In this document: positions 37,403 through 46,174 of the stretch, piece after piece | How the letters are laid out: every line of letters starts with the position of its first letter | How positions within the stretch are numbered: position 1 is the stretch's first letter | Assembly: GCA_913055795.1 (NCBI GenBank) | Contig: CAJXLA010000004.1 | Location: 1-59,290 of the forward strand | From: an uncultured Alcanivorax sp. | GTDB lineage: Bacteria > Pseudomonadota > Gammaproteobacteria > Pseudomonadales > Alcanivoracaceae | DNA: 59,290 nucleotides | Direction: 5' to 3' | Notes under the pieces: model-generated | The model's database searches: none | Seen by the model: only the letters and a program-made list of their open reading frames with translations | What the model was told of the DNA's origin: nothing | Made by a program: the position numbers and the translations under genes

Positions 37403-37945
37403 TTATAACGGATACAGGCGCGTGGGCTCCAGCAGGACATGATCACGCTCATCCCCGAGGCCCACCTGACCGTCCTGGACGGTGCATTGCAGCGTCATGC
37501 TCTTGCCCGCCATGTCCGCTATCGCCTGTGTCGCGTCCCGGGGTAGCTCAAAAACTTCGAGATTGGAAAATCGGCTGAAGCTGTTGCCCATCTCCCGCCG
37601 CCAAACCGCCGCCGGGCGGCCGCCATAGGCATAGATGCGGACCTGGTCCGCCCGGTTGCAGGCCTTGCGGATGCGGCTTTCATCCGGCAGGCCCAGTTCG
37701 ATCCACAGCGGGATCTCGTCCGCCCACCCGCGGCGCCAGAGCTCGGGCTCGTCGTCCGTGCTCAGCCCCTTCGTAAAGGTCAGCTCGCCATGGGCATTCA
37801 GGGCAAAAGCCAGCAACCGCACCATCAAACGCTCATCCGTTTCAGAGGGGTGCTGGGCCAGGGTCAGTCCATGCTCGTGATAATAGCCGCGATCCATGTC
37901 CGCGATATTCAACCGGGCCTTGCATACGGTTGCCTTGAGGGCCAT
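37403..37945 (-). CDS. yaeQ: YaeQ family protein
   Basis: A 180-residue YaeQ protein. Diagnostic stretches are [40 protein letters not shown] (in part), [22 protein letters not shown] and VRIYAYG. The fold is related to PD-(D/E)XK nucleases; the role is unresolved, although YaeQ can suppress loss of the RfaH antiterminator in Salmonella. ATG 37945 is the family start; longer in-frame codons continue into the region divergent from the FtsH gene (161 bp). No anomaly is seen. Confidence 0.93.
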   Translation of the reverse strand: MALKATVCKARLNIADMDRGYYHEHGLTLAQHPSETDERLMVRLLAFALNAHGELTFTKGLSTDDEPELWRRGWADEIPLWIELGLPDESRIRKACNRADQVRIYAYGGRPAAVWRREMGNSFSRFSNLEVFELPRDATQAIADMAGKSMTLQCTVQDGQVGLGDERDHVLLEPTRLYPL

Positions 37946-38106
37946 GACGGTAGTCTCCGGGCCGAGCAAACGCCCAACGCCAGGCGTGAATGAGGCAACG
38001 ATACCGGACAAGCTGCCCCGGCCCCAAGTACGCACCGGAGCAGCGCTCCTGTTTTTCGGGATGCCGGAACCTATATCATGTAGCAGCCCTGAAGGACTCG
38101 ATAACC

Positions 38107-40062
38107 ATGGATCAGCACAACCAGCAACAGCCCTCGTCCGGCCCGTCACCGCAATCCGGGCAGCCGGATTTCTGGCACTACGCGGCCTGGGTCGTCCTTG
38201 TGACCCTGCTGGTGGGCTATTTCCTGCAGCCACGCGGCGAGCAAGCCCGGGCGGAACTGCCCTATTCCGAATTCAAGAGTCATCTGCGCGCCGGCGATGT
38301 GGAGCAAGTCACGCTCCGCGGCGAAAAGATCCGCGGCGAGATGAATCAGCCCGTGCGGAGCGACCCGGGCGAAACCGGCACACAGCGTTTTGGCACACAG
38401 CGTCCGCCGGTGGAAGATCCCGAGCTGATGCGCCTGCTGGAAGAACAGAACGTACAGGTCACCGCCGAACCCAGTGATCCCCCCTGGTTGCTGCAATCGC
38501 TCATTCATGTGCTGCCCTGGGTATTGCTGATCGGGCTCATCTTCTATTCCACGCGCCAGATGCAGAAGCAGATGGCCGGCCGCAACGGCGTCTTCGGCGT
38601 GGGCCAGTCCCGGGCGCGGCGTTTCCGCGAGGGCGCCACCCGGGTGAGCTTCGATGATATCGCCGGTCTGGACAACGCCAAGAAGGATCTCCAGGACATC
38701 ATCAGCTATCTGCGGGATCCCGATCGCCTGCGGCGCCTGGGCGCCAAGCCGCCCCATGGTGTCCTCATGATGGGCCGCCCGGGCACGGGCAAGACCCTGC
38801 TCGCCCGGGCGGTGGCCGGTGAGGCCGGGGTGCCCTTTTACAGCATCAGCGCCTCCGAGTTCATCGAGATGTTCGTGGGCGTGGGCGCCTCGCGCGTGCG
38901 CGATCTGTTCAAGCAGGCCAAGCAGGAGGCGCCGGCGATCGTGTTCATCGACGAAATCGACGCCGTGGGGCGCACCCGGGGCGCCGGCGTGGGCGGCGGC
39001 CACGACGAGCGCGAACAGACCCTCAACCAGATCCTCAATGAAATGGACGGCTTCTCCGGGCATGAATCCGTGATCGTGCTCGCGGCCACGAACCGCCCGG
39101 ATGTGCTGGATCCGGCGCTCACGCGGCCGGGGCGTTTTGACCGCAAGGTCACCCTGGATCTGCCTCACCGCGAGGCCCGGCGAGCCATTCTGGGCGTGCA
39201 CACCCGCAAGATGCCTCTGGCCGGGGATGTGGATCTGGACGAGCTCGGCGCGCGCACCGTGGGCTTTTCCGGCGCCGATCTGGAAAACCTGGTCAATGAA
39301 GCGGCCCTGCTGGCCGCCCGGGAAAACCGCGACGAGGTGGACGCGGAGTTGCTCGACCGGGCCCGCGACAAGATCCTGCTGGGCTCGGAACGCGAAACCA
39401 TGCTCTCGCCGGACGAGCGCCAACGCGTGGCCTGGCACGAATCCGGCCATGCGCTGCTGGCCTGTCTGCTGGAGCACACCGACCCGGTGGCCAAGGTCAG
39501 CATTGTCCCGCACGGTCAGGCGCTGGGCGTGACCGAACAGATGCCCGAGGAAGACCGCTACAACATGAGCGAGGGCTACCTGCGTGATCGCCTCACGGTG
39601 ATGTTCGGTGGACGTGTGGCCGAGCGCATCGTCTACGGCGAAGTCAGCAGTGGCGCTCAGGATGACCTGCAGCAGGCCACGCAGCTCGCCCGACGCATGA
39701 TCAGCCAGTGGGGCATGAACGCCGAACTCGGCCCGGTGGGCTATCAGCAGGGTGAAGAGCACGTCTTTCTGGGCCGGGAAATGGCCCAGCAGCGCGACTT
39801 CAGTGAAGACACGGCCGAACTGATCGACCGGGAAGTGCGCGCGCTCGTCCGGGAACTGGAAAACCGGGCCGAACAACTGCTGAGCGAGCACCGGGATCAG
39901 CTCCAGGAACTGGCCCATACCCTGCTGGACCGGGAGGTGCTGGAAGCGGATGAAATCCACCGGATCGCGGGCCTGGCCGCCCCCGCTGCACCCACCGGAA
40001 ACAAGGCAGAAGACGGCGCCCGGGAGCAGGGTTCAGGACGGCGGGGTTTCAGGGCCGGATAG
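38107..40062 (+). CDS. ftsH: FtsH-type ATP-dependent membrane zinc protease
   Basis: A 651-residue AAA protease with two membrane helices (about 24-40 and 127-148) and a periplasmic domain between. Walker A is GRPGTGKT (223-230), the pore motif is in [16 protein letters not shown], and Walker B is [12 protein letters not shown]. The second region of homology follows ([16 protein letters not shown]), with zinc site HESGH (444-448) and a third ligand Asp in [12 protein letters not shown]. It degrades membrane and cytoplasmic proteins. It is not beside rlmE/folP/glmM, the usual ftsH setting, so it may be a second copy. Its 3' end overlaps the convergent TIGR03545 gene by 14 bp. Confidence 0.93.
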   Translation: MDQHNQQQPSSGPSPQSGQPDFWHYAAWVVLVTLLVGYFLQPRGEQARAELPYSEFKSHLRAGDVEQVTLRGEKIRGEMNQPVRSDPGETGTQRFGTQRPPVEDPELMRLLEEQNVQVTAEPSDPPWLLQSLIHVLPWVLLIGLIFYSTRQMQKQMAGRNGVFGVGQSRARRFREGATRVSFDDIAGLDNAKKDLQDIISYLRDPDRLRRLGAKPPHGVLMMGRPGTGKTLLARAVAGEAGVPFYSISASEFIEMFVGVGASRVRDLFKQAKQEAPAIVFIDEIDAVGRTRGAGVGGGHDEREQTLNQILNEMDGFSGHESVIVLAATNRPDVLDPALTRPGRFDRKVTLDLPHREARRAILGVHTRKMPLAGDVDLDELGARTVGFSGADLENLVNEAALLAARENRDEVDAELLDRARDKILLGSERETMLSPDERQRVAWHESGHALLACLLEHTDPVAKVSIVPHGQALGVTEQMPEEDRYNMSEGYLRDRLTVMFGGRVAERIVYGEVSSGAQDDLQQATQLARRMISQWGMNAELGPVGYQQGEEHVFLGREMAQQRDFSEDTAELIDREVRALVRELENRAEQLLSEHRDQLQELAHTLLDREVLEADEIHRIAGLAAPAAPTGNKAEDGAREQGSGRRGFRAG

Positions 40063-41746
40063 AGCGCAGCGCCTCGCGGCGCTGATCGATCCGCTCGCGG
40101 TACTGCTCCAGCGCCTGCTGGCGCCCCGCCAATTCATCCAGCCGGGGCTCGAGTTCCGCGCGCAGTTTTTCTTCCAGCTCCGTGCGGGCCTCGGCCAGTT
40201 CCGCGCGCACTTCGTCGCCCAGGGCCTGGCCGATAATATTGTCCAGATTGGAATCCAGGCTGATCTTCGGACTGGCCAGGCTGCCACTTAGCCCCAGATC
40301 CAGGCGGAACCCGGACACCCCCTCGATGGCGCGGGCCATGCGCCGGGCGGTATCACCGGTATTCTCGCCGCCGGCGGCGAAGGAGGTCTGCTGCACCTCG
40401 GTGTTCACCGCACCATCCAGTTCGCCGTCGCTAACCGTCAGGTTGCCGTCGATGTTCGCTCGGCCCTCTTCCAGCACAATGGGCAGTTTCGAGCTTTGCG
40501 AGAAGCGTGCGTCCCGGAGCACAAGTTGCTGAATGCGGAAATCGAGCTGATCCCGGCCCGGCGCCGTGCGATGATCAAAGGTACCGCTGATATCGAGTGT
40601 CGTGCCGTTTTTACTGCTGCCGTCGATCGCCAGGGTCGTGGGCTTGCCCCAGACGGCGGGTTCCGTGGTGATATCCCGAATGGTGCCGCTGAAATCCACA
40701 CTACTGTCGGCCATGCGCGCGACGCCGTCCACAGCGCTACGCTTGATCAGAAAGCGCGGCCGGGGTTGGTCTTCCGGGAAGCGGATGTTTTCACCCTCGC
40801 CGCGCGGGGGTTTGCTCTGCTCTTGCGCTTTCGCCTTGCGCCCGGCCATGTGCTTTGACACCAGACGATAGCCGGTGAGCCCGATATCCACCCAGCCGTT
40901 CAACTGTTCGCCCATGAGCTTGCGGGTGACGCCCCGGAAACCGTCATCGAGGCCACTGGCAGCCATGAGCCGCCGGGCTTCCTTGCCGGGCAGTTCGCGT
41001 GCGCGCGCGGCAAGTTCGCTCAGCCGCTGACGATCCTTTTTCAACCGATCATCCAGTCCACCCAGGGTGTCCAGATCCTCGTCGATATCCTTTTTCAGCT
41101 CACGAACGCCGGCGGCACGGCGCAGCGGATCCTTGTCCTTGAGTTCATTCCAGCGCTCACGGTAGTTATCCACGCTGTCACGGCTCGGCAGCCGGTCGAT
41201 ATGATCCTGCCACTCCTGCTGAATCTGTTGCGCCTCGCCATCAAGTTCATCCACTTTGCCCAGCAAACGTTCACGCTCTTCGGTTACGATCTTGTCCGGG
41301 TCGGGCAGTTCCACACCGGGCAGCATGCTCGCGAGATCCGTTCCAGCTTCGCTTTCCCCTGAATCCTTTTTCTTGCGCGAAAACATCCGACCCTCGATGG
41401 CCCCACTACTGGCCCGTTCCGTATCAAAGCGCAGCTTCTCCACGGCCATGTTCTCGGCCACGAACTGACGCCGCAGCAGCGCATAACCGTCCAGCGACAT
41501 CTCGATACGGCCGGCTTCGACGATATTGCGCAGGGGCGCTTTCGGGTTGGTCACCTGCAGGCGCTTGAGCTCCAGCGTCACCGGGTTGAGATCGAGATCC
41601 ACACTGTCCAGTTCCACCTTCGCCCCCACCGCCTGGGTACCGGCGGACTCAAGACTCCACTGGATCAGCGGGTTCGTGCCCAGCCAGAGCAACAGCACAA
41701 GGGCCAGAAAAAGACCCAGACCCCACCAGCGTATCCATTGGCTCAT
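40049..41746 (-). CDS. TIGR03545 family AsmA-like membrane protein
   Basis: A 565-residue protein with one N-terminal membrane helix (residues 9-26). An AsmA/DUF748-like N-terminal section follows (ELDSVDLDLNPVTLELKRLQVTNP, in part VDLDLNPVTLELKRL). Residues ~150-270 form a long charged coiled-coil section, and a second AsmA-like section and a C-terminal coiled coil (ELEEKLRAELEPRLDELAGR) close the protein. It matches the TIGR03545 description and is followed in the usual way by its TIGR03546 partner, encoded 15 bp upstream. The function is unknown; AsmA-like proteins are linked to phospholipid transport to the outer membrane. Confidence 0.85.
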   Translation of the reverse strand: MSQWIRWWGLGLFLALVLLLWLGTNPLIQWSLESAGTQAVGAKVELDSVDLDLNPVTLELKRLQVTNPKAPLRNIVEAGRIEMSLDGYALLRRQFVAENMAVEKLRFDTERASSGAIEGRMFSRKKKDSGESEAGTDLASMLPGVELPDPDKIVTEERERLLGKVDELDGEAQQIQQEWQDHIDRLPSRDSVDNYRERWNELKDKDPLRRAAGVRELKKDIDEDLDTLGGLDDRLKKDRQRLSELAARARELPGKEARRLMAASGLDDGFRGVTRKLMGEQLNGWVDIGLTGYRLVSKHMAGRKAKAQEQSKPPRGEGENIRFPEDQPRPRFLIKRSAVDGVARMADSSVDFSGTIRDITTEPAVWGKPTTLAIDGSSKNGTTLDISGTFDHRTAPGRDQLDFRIQQLVLRDARFSQSSKLPIVLEEGRANIDGNLTVSDGELDGAVNTEVQQTSFAAGGENTGDTARRMARAIEGVSGFRLDLGLSGSLASPKISLDSNLDNIIGQALGDEVRAELAEARTELEEKLRAELEPRLDELAGRQQALEQYRERIDQRREALRSIRP

Positions 41747-41761
41747 GGTGAACTCCGTAGA

Positions 41762-42280
41762 TCAGTGGTTCAGGGACGAATAGATGGAATAGAACCTGCG
41801 ACCCCACTTGTTGCCCTTGAGGGCCAGCATGAGGCGTGACTTGTGAATACGCTCGCGCAGATGCTCGCGGTAGTTGCGTACGATAAAGGTCACACCGAAA
41901 TAGACCGGCGCGGCCAGTACCAGCGCGACCACCACCTGCCCCAGCAGTACGGTATTGTTGAAGCCCAGCAAACGCCAGAAGTCGGTGTTGTACATCGCCG
42001 TCCAGAGCCCTTCCAGCGCCCCGGCCTGCAGCAACGTCTGGCCCAGGCTGTGTGCCAGCGGGTCCAGCAGCCAGGCAATGCCGGAAAAAAGCGCGAGGCT
42101 CACAAGAAACAGGCTCAGGTTTACCCGCAGAACCAGCACCAGCAATAGCAGGACAAGATTATGGGGCGCCCCCAGCGGCGACAGGCCCATGAACAGTGCC
42201 AATAACACCGCCGCCGCGATCTGGGCAGGCGCCGTTTCCGAATTGAGCACCTTGAGAATACGCGCGAGTATGCCGAGCAA
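41762..42280 (-). CDS. TIGR03546 family membrane protein
   Basis: A 172-residue membrane protein with a DUF2062-like layout: LLALFMGLSPLGAPHNLVLLL, FSGIAWLLDPLAHSLGQ and FNNTVLLGQVVVALVLAAPV (each partly shown) form about four helices, with a basic C-terminal tail. TIGR03546 genes are found next to TIGR03545 genes almost without exception, as here (the partner gene follows after 15 bp). This suggests that the two products form a complex in the inner membrane. Function is unknown. ATG 42280 is the only good start. Confidence 0.87.
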   Translation of the reverse strand: MLGILARILKVLNSETAPAQIAAAVLLALFMGLSPLGAPHNLVLLLLVLVLRVNLSLFLVSLALFSGIAWLLDPLAHSLGQTLLQAGALEGLWTAMYNTDFWRLLGFNNTVLLGQVVVALVLAAPVYFGVTFIVRNYREHLRERIHKSRLMLALKGNKWGRRFYSIYSSLNH

Positions 42281-42364
42281 TGTCCGTCTCCCCGGAGCAA
42301 TGGTTCACGACCATGATGCATCAGTGCAGGCTGAATTGCATCGCCCCGCACGCCGGGCTTCCCG

Positions 42365-42868
42365 TCACCCCCGGAGCTTTTTCATCAGTTCCCGGTTGAA
42401 GGCGGGGATATCGTCCGGAACCCGGGACGTGATCAGGTTTCCGTCCACGATCACGGCCTCGTCGCGATAATCCGCCCCGGCTTCTTCGAGTTCCGGGCCC
42501 ACTTCCGGATAGGCTGTGGCGCGGCGGCCGTTCATCAAACCGGCGGCGACCAGAATCCGGGGCCCGTGGCAGATCGCCGCCACCGGCTTGTCCGCCTCCA
42601 TGAAAGCTCTGGCGAGCGCCTGTACGGCGGCATCGTCGCGCAGCGCCGCGGGCGCCTTGCCGCCCGGCAGAACCAGCGCATCATAGGCTCCGGCATTCAC
42701 ATCGGCGACGGCCCGATTGGCTTGCACCTTGTAGCCATGCTTGCCCGCGATCTCGCCCGCGCTGAGCGAAGCGATATCCACCTCGCCGCCGGCTTCCCGA
42801 ATGCGGTACAGGGGCGCCAGCAATTCAGTGTCTTCAAACTGATCGGCGCTGAGCATCAATACTTTCAT
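42365..42868 (-). CDS. DJ-1/PfpI family protein (PfpI/YhbO-like)
   Basis: A 167-residue class I glutamine amidotransferase-like protein. Key features are the nucleophile elbow AAICHGP (C100), Glu in QFEDTELLAPL (E12 region), DALVLPGG and the C-terminal NRELMKKL. It resembles PfpI, YhbO and YajL, which act on glyoxal-modified macromolecules or as stress proteases; a precise activity cannot be given. The DUF411 gene upstream ends 24 bp before its start, so the two may be cotranscribed. Confidence 0.92.
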   Translation of the reverse strand: MKVLMLSADQFEDTELLAPLYRIREAGGEVDIASLSAGEIAGKHGYKVQANRAVADVNAGAYDALVLPGGKAPAALRDDAAVQALARAFMEADKPVAAICHGPRILVAAGLMNGRRATAYPEVGPELEEAGADYRDEAVIVDGNLITSRVPDDIPAFNRELMKKLRG

Positions 42869-42892
42869 GGCTTACCTTGTTCCCGATTTCGT

Positions 42893-43399
42893 TTACGGCT
42901 GATGATACCGTGCGTAGACGCGGCTGCCCTGATCATCAAACAGCAATACCTTGTATGGGTCCCGACGTTCACCCATTTCCATGCCCGGTGAACCCACAGG
43001 CATGCCGGGCACGGCCAGCCCCGTGGCCTCGGGCTTTTCTTCCAGCAGGCGACGAATATCGCCCGCGGGAACATGTCCCTCGATCACATAGCCGTTCACA
43101 AAGGCCGTGTGGCAGGACGCCAGCTCCCCCGGCAACCCGGCCTGGCTTTTGATGGCGTAGAGCTTCGATTGATCCACTTCCTCGGCGGCCACCTCAAACC
43201 CCTGGTCCCGCATGTAGCGGGCCCAGTCCGAACAACAACCGCACTGCGGGGTCTTGTACACCTGGACCACACCAGAGCGCGCATCGCCGGGCCGGGGCGT
43301 GGATGCGTGCTGCATCCAGAGCCAGGCCATGCCGCCGGCGCCCAGCACGACCAGTGCGACACCGACGAAAAGCAGCCCCCTGCCGTTTTTGAGAACCAT
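42893..43399 (-). CDS. DUF411 metal-binding protein
   Basis: A 168-residue DUF411 protein anchored by one N-terminal helix (residues 9-29). The conserved site is C53, C55, C56 (YKTPQCGCCSDWA), a thioredoxin-like position. CHTAFVNGYVIEGHVPAGDI (shown in part), then LAVPGMPVGSPGME with its Met/Pro-rich loop, complete the family pattern. DUF411 proteins are usually periplasmic and often lie in copper-resistance or copper-delivery clusters, so copper binding is likely. Here it is about 15 kb from the copA operon. The flanking DJ-1 gene runs in the same direction. Confidence 0.9.
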   Translation of the reverse strand: MVLKNGRGLLFVGVALVVLGAGGMAWLWMQHASTPRPGDARSGVVQVYKTPQCGCCSDWARYMRDQGFEVAAEEVDQSKLYAIKSQAGLPGELASCHTAFVNGYVIEGHVPAGDIRRLLEEKPEATGLAVPGMPVGSPGMEMGERRDPYKVLLFDDQGSRVYARYHQP

Positions 43400-43486
43400 A
43401 GGTTTACTCCGGGTAGCCGGCCATATTCATCCCCTCGCCGGGCAACAGGCATGGGGTTTGCCGCGCCATCATAGCAGGCCGGGCAT

Positions 43487-43819
43487 TCAGCGCGATTCGG
43501 TTTCATCCCGGCCGGGCGGTAGCACCACCCATTCCGGATCGTCGAATTCGCCCAGGGGCCGGATCTCGCACAGATGAGCGGCGCCGCGGATGATCTCGGC
43601 CACGTCCGGATTGTCCTGCTTTTCCATGGCATCCCGGTCCGCCTTGCTGTCCCATTCGGCAATGGCAATCAAGACATTGGGGTCATCCATTTTGCGGTGC
43701 AGCGCCGTACCCCGGGCACCGTGCGCGCGCTGGATGATCTCGCTGGCACGGACCCAGGCGTCCGCGTATTCCTCCGCCGTGTGCCCGTCCTTGATGTGAA
43801 CTTCAAAGATGTACTTCAT
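43487..43819 (-). CDS. Antibiotic biosynthesis monooxygenase-like (ABM) domain protein
   Basis: A 110-residue single-domain dimeric alpha/beta barrel protein: MKYIFEVHIKDGHTAEEYADAW, GTALHRKMDDPNVLIAIAEW (both in part) and the acidic C-terminal strand PEWVVLPPGR. It resembles small ABM/DUF1330-like proteins; the function is unknown and the family assignment is moderate. Its ATG is 77 bp from the divergent HAD gene's ATG, so the two probably share a promoter region. It may be cotranscribed with DUF411 and DJ-1 genes, 87 bp downstream. Confidence 0.7.
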   Translation of the reverse strand: MKYIFEVHIKDGHTAEEYADAWVRASEIIQRAHGARGTALHRKMDDPNVLIAIAEWDSKADRDAMEKQDNPDVAEIIRGAAHLCEIRPLGEFDDPEWVVLPPGRDETESR

Positions 43820-43895
43820 GGAGGTGATTGTTCCGGTTTACCCTGAGACAAATCAAGCGGAAACGCCGCGGATCGGGAGAACCAGTCACCCCATC

Positions 43896-44432
43896 ATGGA
43901 AGCCGTGATTTTTCTCGACATTGACGGTGTGCTCAATTCCTTCGAATGGATGGAGCGCGCCGAGAGCGTGGCCGTACCGAACGCCCGCAAGGCCGCCGAG
44001 CGGGTCGCCCGGGCCGCGCACTATCTCGAGATCCCGCCGACGGAACTGGCACGGGACCTGCAACGTCTGGACCCGGACGCCGTGGCCCGCGTAGCCCGGC
44101 TGGCCCGGGACACCAAAAGCCGCATCATCATGTCCAGCAGCTGGCGCGCCGTGATTGACTATCGCGGCCTGGACGAAATGTTCAGCCAGATCGCGGACTG
44201 GCCCCCGGGCCTGATCCGGGACCAGACGCCCATGCTGGACATGCTCTTCGGCCGGGGCCGAGAAATCGACGCCTGGCTGGAGACCAACCCCTGCGAGCAC
44301 TACATCATTCTGGACGACCTGCCGCCAGAGGCCTTTCCGGGGCATGCACATCGGTTGGTCCAGACGGATATGGAAGCGGGCTTACAGGAGGAACACTGCA
44401 TGCGCGCGGGGGAACTGCTAAATCGGCGTTAG
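43896..44432 (+). CDS. HAD-domain protein of the Swiss Army Knife RNA repair type
   Basis: A 178-residue HAD-like protein: FLDIDGVLNSFEW (nucleophile motif), IIMSSSWRAVID (motif II Ser, SSSW) and the C-terminal YIILDDLPPEAFPGHAHRLVQTD (in part, motif IV DD). The combination FLDIDGVLN, SSSWR and ILDD is that of PF18143, HAD domains predicted in RNA-repair proteins and also found as stand-alone proteins. The substrate is unknown. The ATG at 43896 begins the conserved motif; an in-frame upstream ATG overlaps the neighbouring divergent gene. Confidence 0.82.
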   Translation: MEAVIFLDIDGVLNSFEWMERAESVAVPNARKAAERVARAAHYLEIPPTELARDLQRLDPDAVARVARLARDTKSRIIMSSSWRAVIDYRGLDEMFSQIADWPPGLIRDQTPMLDMLFGRGREIDAWLETNPCEHYIILDDLPPEAFPGHAHRLVQTDMEAGLQEEHCMRAGELLNRR

Positions 44433-44476
44433 CTCCAGGTTTCGTATGGCCCGTCCGAATTGCCGAGCTGATTCGC

Positions 44477-44509
44477 ACCTGCTCGAAAAGGCAGCTTTTT
44501 TGAGCAGGT
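44477..44509. terminator. Hairpin between convergent genes, possible bidirectional terminator
   Basis: ACCTGCTCGAAAA and TTTTTTGAGCAGGT pair around the loop GGCAGC (44477-44509). The stem includes an A/T run that could act as a U-tract on either strand only if the hairpin opens, so termination is plausible but unproven. It lies between the HAD gene (ends 44432) and yghU (ends 44622). Confidence 0.45.
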
Positions 44510-44621
44510 AGCGAGTGACGTGCTCAAAACTCCATAAATTCGAGCCTGAGCAACAGGGATGGCTTCGCGTGGCAGACCGCATTCCTTTTCGTCCGACTAC
44601 TCACCCTGGTTCCAGGAGAGC

Positions 44622-45518
44622 TTACACATACTCACCCGAAGACTCACCCGCCGCATCCAGCTTGTCCTTCGTCCGCAGCTCGAAGTCACTGGCGTCGTGG
44701 CGTTCGGGCAGCTGCTCCGCCGGATCGCCCCAGAAACGGTTGACCATGCGGCCGCGTTTTACGGCCGGACGTTCATCCAGCTCCTTCGCCCAGCGCTGCA
44801 CGTTCTCGTAGGTGTGCACCTGGAGGAACTCGCCGGCGTCGTAGACGCGGTCCAGCGCCAGGGCGCCGTACCAGGGCCAGGTGGCCATATCGGCGATGGT
44901 GTAGTCGTCGCCGGCGAGGTAACGGGTCTCCGCCAGGCGGCGGTCGAGCACATCCAGCTGGCGTTTCACCTCCATGGCGAAGCGGTCGATGGGATATTTC
45001 AGGGGCTCGGGCGCATAGGCGTAGAAGTGCCCGAAACCGCCGCCCAGCAGCGGCGCGTGGCCCATCTGCCAGAACAGCCAGTTCAGCGTCTCCGTGCGCC
45101 CCGCCGTATCCGTGGGCAGGAAGGCCCCGAATTTCTCCGCCAGATGGAGCAGAATGGAGCCGGACTCGAAGACCCGCAGGGGTTCGCTGGCACTGTAGTC
45201 CCACAGGGCCGGGATCTTGGAATTGGGATTCGCGTTCACAAAGCCGGAGGAAAACTGCTCGCCTTCCAGGATATTGATGGGCCAGGCGTCGTACTCCGCG
45301 CCGGCATGACCCAGGGCCAGCAGTTCCTCGAACAGCACCGTCACCTTCACGCCATTGGGTGTGGCCAGGGAATAGAGCTGAAAGGGGTGTTCGCCCACGG
45401 GCAGTTCCTGCTCGTGGCGCGCACCCGCTTCGGGCCGGTTGATGCCGGCGAAGCGCCCGCCGCTGGCCTCGTCCGGGGTCCAGACACGGGGCGGGGTATA
45501 GGTTTGCTCATTGCTCAT
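44622..45518 (-). CDS. yghU: Glutathione-dependent disulfide-bond oxidoreductase (YghU-type GST)
   Basis: A 298-residue Nu-class glutathione transferase. The N-terminal thioredoxin-like domain (~45-125) has PNGVKVTVLFEEL, NPNSKIPAL and FESGSILLHLAEKFG. The C-terminal helical domain (~130-270) has LNWLFWQMG, GDDYTIADMATWPWYG and the typical tail. Long N-terminal and C-terminal extensions match YghU, which binds two glutathiones and reduces organic disulfides and peroxides. Complete, with no defect. It stands alone; the 157-bp upstream gap holds no feature I can support. Confidence 0.93.
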   Translation of the reverse strand: MSNEQTYTPPRVWTPDEASGGRFAGINRPEAGARHEQELPVGEHPFQLYSLATPNGVKVTVLFEELLALGHAGAEYDAWPINILEGEQFSSGFVNANPNSKIPALWDYSASEPLRVFESGSILLHLAEKFGAFLPTDTAGRTETLNWLFWQMGHAPLLGGGFGHFYAYAPEPLKYPIDRFAMEVKRQLDVLDRRLAETRYLAGDDYTIADMATWPWYGALALDRVYDAGEFLQVHTYENVQRWAKELDERPAVKRGRMVNRFWGDPAEQLPERHDASDFELRTKDKLDAAGESSGEYV

Positions 45519-45675
45519 GACATCGGCTCCAGTCGAAGGGTCTGCCCGGCAGACCTTGAAAATCAGTGTAAACGCTGTCCCACGCCCGGCGGTTCCGGCT
45601 CAAGGGCGCACAGCGTCCTCGTAGTGCTTTCCTCCCCCTCACGGCTTTGCATGCAAAACTCCGAACCGAGCCCGG

Positions 45676-46041
45676 TCAGAACAGAAGATCACCGTAGCTC
45701 CATATCAGGGTTCCCATGAAAACGGAGAAATAACAGACATACGGAATGGAACGCCAGAATCGGCCGAAGATACGCGCCGTGGGTGTTGCCCTGGAACTCG
45801 CCCCTGTGCGCGCGCTGACAACCGGTTGCGGCATACGCCGGCGGTGGTATTCCACTGCCACGGAGAACAGAACCATGAGCGCGCCGGAGCGTTGGAACCA
45901 TTGCCCGTCACCAGTGATCAGGCTCGCATAGGCGGACACCAGCACCGGCCCCATCGCGAGCACCATGAACGACAACTCGATCAGGTAATCCCTGCGCGAA
46001 GCCTGCGGCACTTCCCGCTGTCCCGACTCTCCTACCGGCAT
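45676..46041 (-). CDS. Small membrane protein of unknown function
   Basis: A 121-residue protein with three probable membrane helices (residues ~20-42, 48-65 and 96-118: IELSFMVLAMGPVLVSAYAS, ALMVLFSVAVEY and VCYFSVFMGTLIW). A cytoplasmic loop rich in Arg, Ser and Thr lies between. I recognise no family. ATG 46041 is the only good start and the composition is consistent with coding, but homology is untested. It lies 133 bp after the GGDEF/EAL gene end, on the same strand. Confidence 0.5.
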   Translation of the reverse strand: MPVGESGQREVPQASRRDYLIELSFMVLAMGPVLVSAYASLITGDGQWFQRSGALMVLFSVAVEYHRRRMPQPVVSARTGASSRATPTARIFGRFWRSIPYVCYFSVFMGTLIWSYGDLLF

Positions 46042-46174
46042 GGCATTGCCTCATCCTCTTCTGACCCGACCGGAAAGCGGACGCCGGGTTGGCCCCTTAC
46101 CGCCACCATCCCTTCCTCCGGTGGCACGATCATGGGATGCAATCGCCGGGACCAGGTTACATCACGCTCGCCCC

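Noticed and set aside
44559-45719. 386-codon plus-strand frame over yghU
   Set aside because: Antisense shadow; yghU on the minus strand has all family motifs.
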